NCBI RefSeq assembly: GCF_001419795.1
Contig: NZ_LIRL01000029.1
Coordinates: 1-35,992, forward strand
Direction of reading: 5' to 3'
Length of the DNA: 35,992 nt
Origin: Streptomyces niveiscabiei
GTDB taxonomy: Bacteria > Actinomycetota > Actinomycetes > Streptomycetales > Streptomycetaceae
Shown here piece after piece: positions 34,416 through 35,992 of this stretch (its first letter is position 1; every line of letters starts with the position of its first letter). The notes beneath the pieces are model-generated. The model was given only the letters and a program-made list of their open reading frames with translations, did no database searches and was not told the origin of the DNA. A program made the translations under genes and the position numbers.

Positions 34416-35675
34416 GTGGACCAGTTGAATTCTCAGATCAAGCCGTTTGATATTTCCAAGTGGGAAATCAAGGAAGCGTGGGAGGAAGTCAGGGCGAACA
34501 AGGGAGCGCCGGGAGTGGACGGGCAGAGTATCGCCGACTTTGAGAAGGACCTGAAGAACAACCTCTATCGGGTCTGGAACAGGATGTCGTCGGGCTCCTA
34601 CTTTCCTCCTCCGGTGCGGGCGGTGGCTATCCCCAAGCCGCATGGAGACGGCGAGAGAATTCTAGGAATTCCTGCTGTCTCTGATCGTGTGGCTCAGACC
34701 GTAGTGGTCCGTCATCTGATGCGAAGGGTGGAGCCTGTTTTCCATCCGGACAGCTTCGGATACCGGCCCGGACGGTCCGCCTTGGACGCGGTGGAGAAGT
34801 GCCGGGAACGCTGCTGGAAACGGGACTGGGTGGTGGAGTTCGACATTGCCAAGTTCTTCGACAGCGTGCCCTGGGACCTCCTGGTCAAGGCGGTGGAGGC
34901 GCATACCGACGCCGTTTGGGTGAAGTTGTATGTTGATCGGTGGCTCCGCGCGCCGCTTCAACTACCCGACGGTTCCCTGCTGGAACGGGAGTGCGGGACG
35001 CCCCAAGGCGCTCCGGTTTCTCCTGTTTTGGCGAACCTGTTCCTGCACTACACGTTCGACGCCTGGATGGCTCGGGAGTTCCCGGCCGTCTGGTTCGAGC
35101 GGTATGCAGACGATGCGGTGCTGCACTGCGTCACCGAGCGCCAGGCCCGCGAGGTGCTGGCCGCGCTCACGGACAGGATGGCCGAGGTCGGGCTGCAACT
35201 GCACCCGGCCAAAACCCGGATTGTGTACTGCCGGGACGGACGTCGCCAACGTGCCTTTGAGCACACGACGTTCACGTTCCTCGGGTACACGTTCCGCGCC
35301 AGGCGCAACCGGAGTCGGCACGGGAACCTGTTCCTGTCATTCGGGCCGGCGGTCAGCAAGGACGCCCTGAAGAAGATGGGGCGGGAGGTGCGGTCCTGGC
35401 ACCTGCACACCCGCTCAGAACTGTCTTTCCATGAGCTCGCCCGCAGGATCAACCCTGTCGTGGCGGGATGGATCAACTACTACGGCCGGTTCCGGCCCTG
35501 GGAGCTGCATCCCTTCTTGATGCGCATCAACGCCTACCTGGTGCGCTGGATCCGCCAGAAGTACAAGCGACTCGCGGCCAAGCGGAGGGCCATCGCGAAG
35601 ATGCAGGAGATCGCCCGGCGATATCCCCGCATGTTCGCGCACTGGCGCTGCACCATCGTGGCCGTTGCGATCTGA
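34416..35675 (+). CDS. Group II intron reverse transcriptase/maturase
   Basis: About 419 residues from the GTG at 34416, which has GGGAGGAG 5 nt upstream; in-frame starts further upstream are within the structured RNA. RT blocks are clear: GAPGVDGQSI, RILGIPAVSDRVAQTVV, EFDIAKFFDSV, GTPQGAPVSPVLANLFL and the active-site FERYADDAVLHC (YADD). The maturase domain (GIIM) follows with LARRINPVVAGWINYYGRF. No HNH endonuclease domain is present, so target priming relies on another mechanism. The protein assists splicing and retrohoming of its intron RNA. It looks intact. Confidence 0.94.
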   Translation: MDQLNSQIKPFDISKWEIKEAWEEVRANKGAPGVDGQSIADFEKDLKNNLYRVWNRMSSGSYFPPPVRAVAIPKPHGDGERILGIPAVSDRVAQTVVVRHLMRRVEPVFHPDSFGYRPGRSALDAVEKCRERCWKRDWVVEFDIAKFFDSVPWDLLVKAVEAHTDAVWVKLYVDRWLRAPLQLPDGSLLERECGTPQGAPVSPVLANLFLHYTFDAWMAREFPAVWFERYADDAVLHCVTERQAREVLAALTDRMAEVGLQLHPAKTRIVYCRDGRRQRAFEHTTFTFLGYTFRARRNRSRHGNLFLSFGPAVSKDALKKMGREVRSWHLHTRSELSFHELARRINPVVAGWINYYGRFRPWELHPFLMRINAYLVRWIRQKYKRLAAKRRAIAKMQEIARRYPRMFAHWRCTIVAVAI

Positions 35676-35690
35676 CGATCAGAACGACAA

Positions 35691-35757
35691 GAGCCGTATG
35701 ACGGGCGACTGTCACGTACGGATCTGTGAGAGCCGAGGGGTGAGATTCCCCTCGGCT
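35691..35757 (+). ncRNA. Group II intron domain V and VI-like hairpins
   Basis: GAGCCGTATGAC...GTCACGTACGG (35691-35721) folds as the short, conserved domain V hairpin with the AGC triad. AGCCGAGGGG (35731-35740) pairs with CCCCTCGGCT (35748-35757) as domain VI. The second stem is perfect and shows no obvious bulged adenosine near the 3' splice site. Confidence 0.75.
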
Positions 35758-35760
35758 ACT

Positions 35761-35992
35761 CGGCAGTGCGGCCGCGAGACCGAGGAAGCCGAGAAAGTGC
35801 GTGCCCTTCCGCTCGTACCGGACGGTGAGGCGGCGGTAGCCGAAGAGCCAGGAGATCGACCTTTCGATCTTCCAGCGGTGTCGGCCGAGCCGCTCGCTGG
35901 ATTCGATTCCCGGTCGGGCGATGCGGGGGACGATGCCGTGGCTGCGCAGCCACCGCAGGTGCTCGGCGGAGTGGTAGGCCTTGTCCGCGCGG
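35761..35992 (-). pseudogene. IS5-like transposase, partial, runs off the window
   Basis: The minus strand reads RADKAYHSAEHLRWLRSHGI, IARPGIESSERLGRHRWKIE and RSISWLFGYRRLTVRYERKG to GLAAALP. This is the last third of an IS5/IS1182-type DDE transposase, with the Glu of the catalytic set in HRWKIERSISW. The N-terminus lies beyond the right edge. The 3' end was moved to 33794-33829 by the intron. Since the intron lies on the opposite strand to the transposase message, it cannot be removed by splicing from that message. Confidence 0.85.

Larger units (their letters stand above)
33830..35760 (+). mobile_element. Group II intron inserted antisense in an IS5-like transposase gene
   Basis: About 1.93 kb with a maturase gene, a structured non-coding leader (33830-34415) and domain V/VI-like hairpins at the 3' end. 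Joining GTAGCAGGT on the left with CGGCAGTGC on the right restores the transposase frame, which fixes both borders to within 2-3 nt. The left border falls between 33828 and 33832, where the sequence reads TTGTGTCC instead of a perfect GUGYG. The leader has lower G+C and short hairpins (CCCCTGTAATGGGGG-like) as expected for domains I-IV. Confidence 0.8.

Overview
The window is high-GC DNA from an actinomycete, almost certainly Streptomyces or a close relative. It has strong G/C third-position bias, GTG and TTG starts behind GGAGG sites, DUF397/XRE gene pairs, TPR-type XRE regulators, a TPR-CHAT protein with a rare TTA codon, and many insertion sequences. It reads as accessory DNA with repeated insertion and gene decay.

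Layout. (1) 1-2130: an anti-sigma-type ATP-binding protein running off the left edge (minus strand), a small gene coupled to it, an XRE/DUF5753 regulator with its DUF397 partner, and a strong bidirectional hairpin. (2) 2304-3002: the C-terminal remnant of another regulator and the 5' part of a broken APH-fold kinase gene. (3) 2996-14805: an ~11.8-kb transposon with three tyrosine recombinases and a small TnpC-like coiled-coil protein (Tn554/RIT-like). It is inserted inside the kinase gene, between the catalytic Asp and the Asn of the kinase motif. The 3' half of that kinase gene resumes at 14806-15115. The cargo is an MFS exporter, a SAM methyltransferase, an unrecognised 251-aa protein, a TPR regulator and an intact paralogue of the very kinase that was interrupted. 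Recombinase 2 carries frameshifts and the TnpC-like gene carries an in-frame TAG.

(4) 15119-22103 (minus strand) is the most interesting part: a compact biosynthetic operon. It begins with an 18-nt gene for a pentapeptide, MSYDH, behind an ideal ribosome binding site. A hairpin follows, then a cytochrome P450, a PGM1-type peptide ligase (with an in-frame TAG), an aspartyl/asparaginyl beta-hydroxylase-like enzyme, an arginine:X amidinotransferase, a second ATP-grasp enzyme and a SAM methyltransferase. MSYDH fits the M-x-Y-x-H motif of biarylitide precursors, where a neighbouring P450 cross-links Tyr and His. The amidinotransferase plus PGM1 ligase pair is the logic of pheganomycin-type pathways, in which an amidinated amino acid is ligated to a ribosomal peptide. 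The Asp in the core offers an obvious substrate for the hydroxylase. I infer a hybrid pathway: a P450-macrocyclised, Asp-hydroxylated minimal RiPP capped by an amidino amino acid. A divergent XRE regulator (22387 onward, C-terminus lost) and an 11-bp tandem repeat lie upstream.

(5) 23520-28075: a small membrane-associated protein divergent from a 1320-aa TPR-CHAT protease-like protein. (6) 28273-33725: a three-level nest of insertion sequences, an IS3 element split by an IS21 element which is itself split by an ISL3 element with 71-bp perfect inverted repeats. (7) 33794-35992: an IS5-like transposase gene (minus strand) split near its 3' end by a group II intron on the plus strand.
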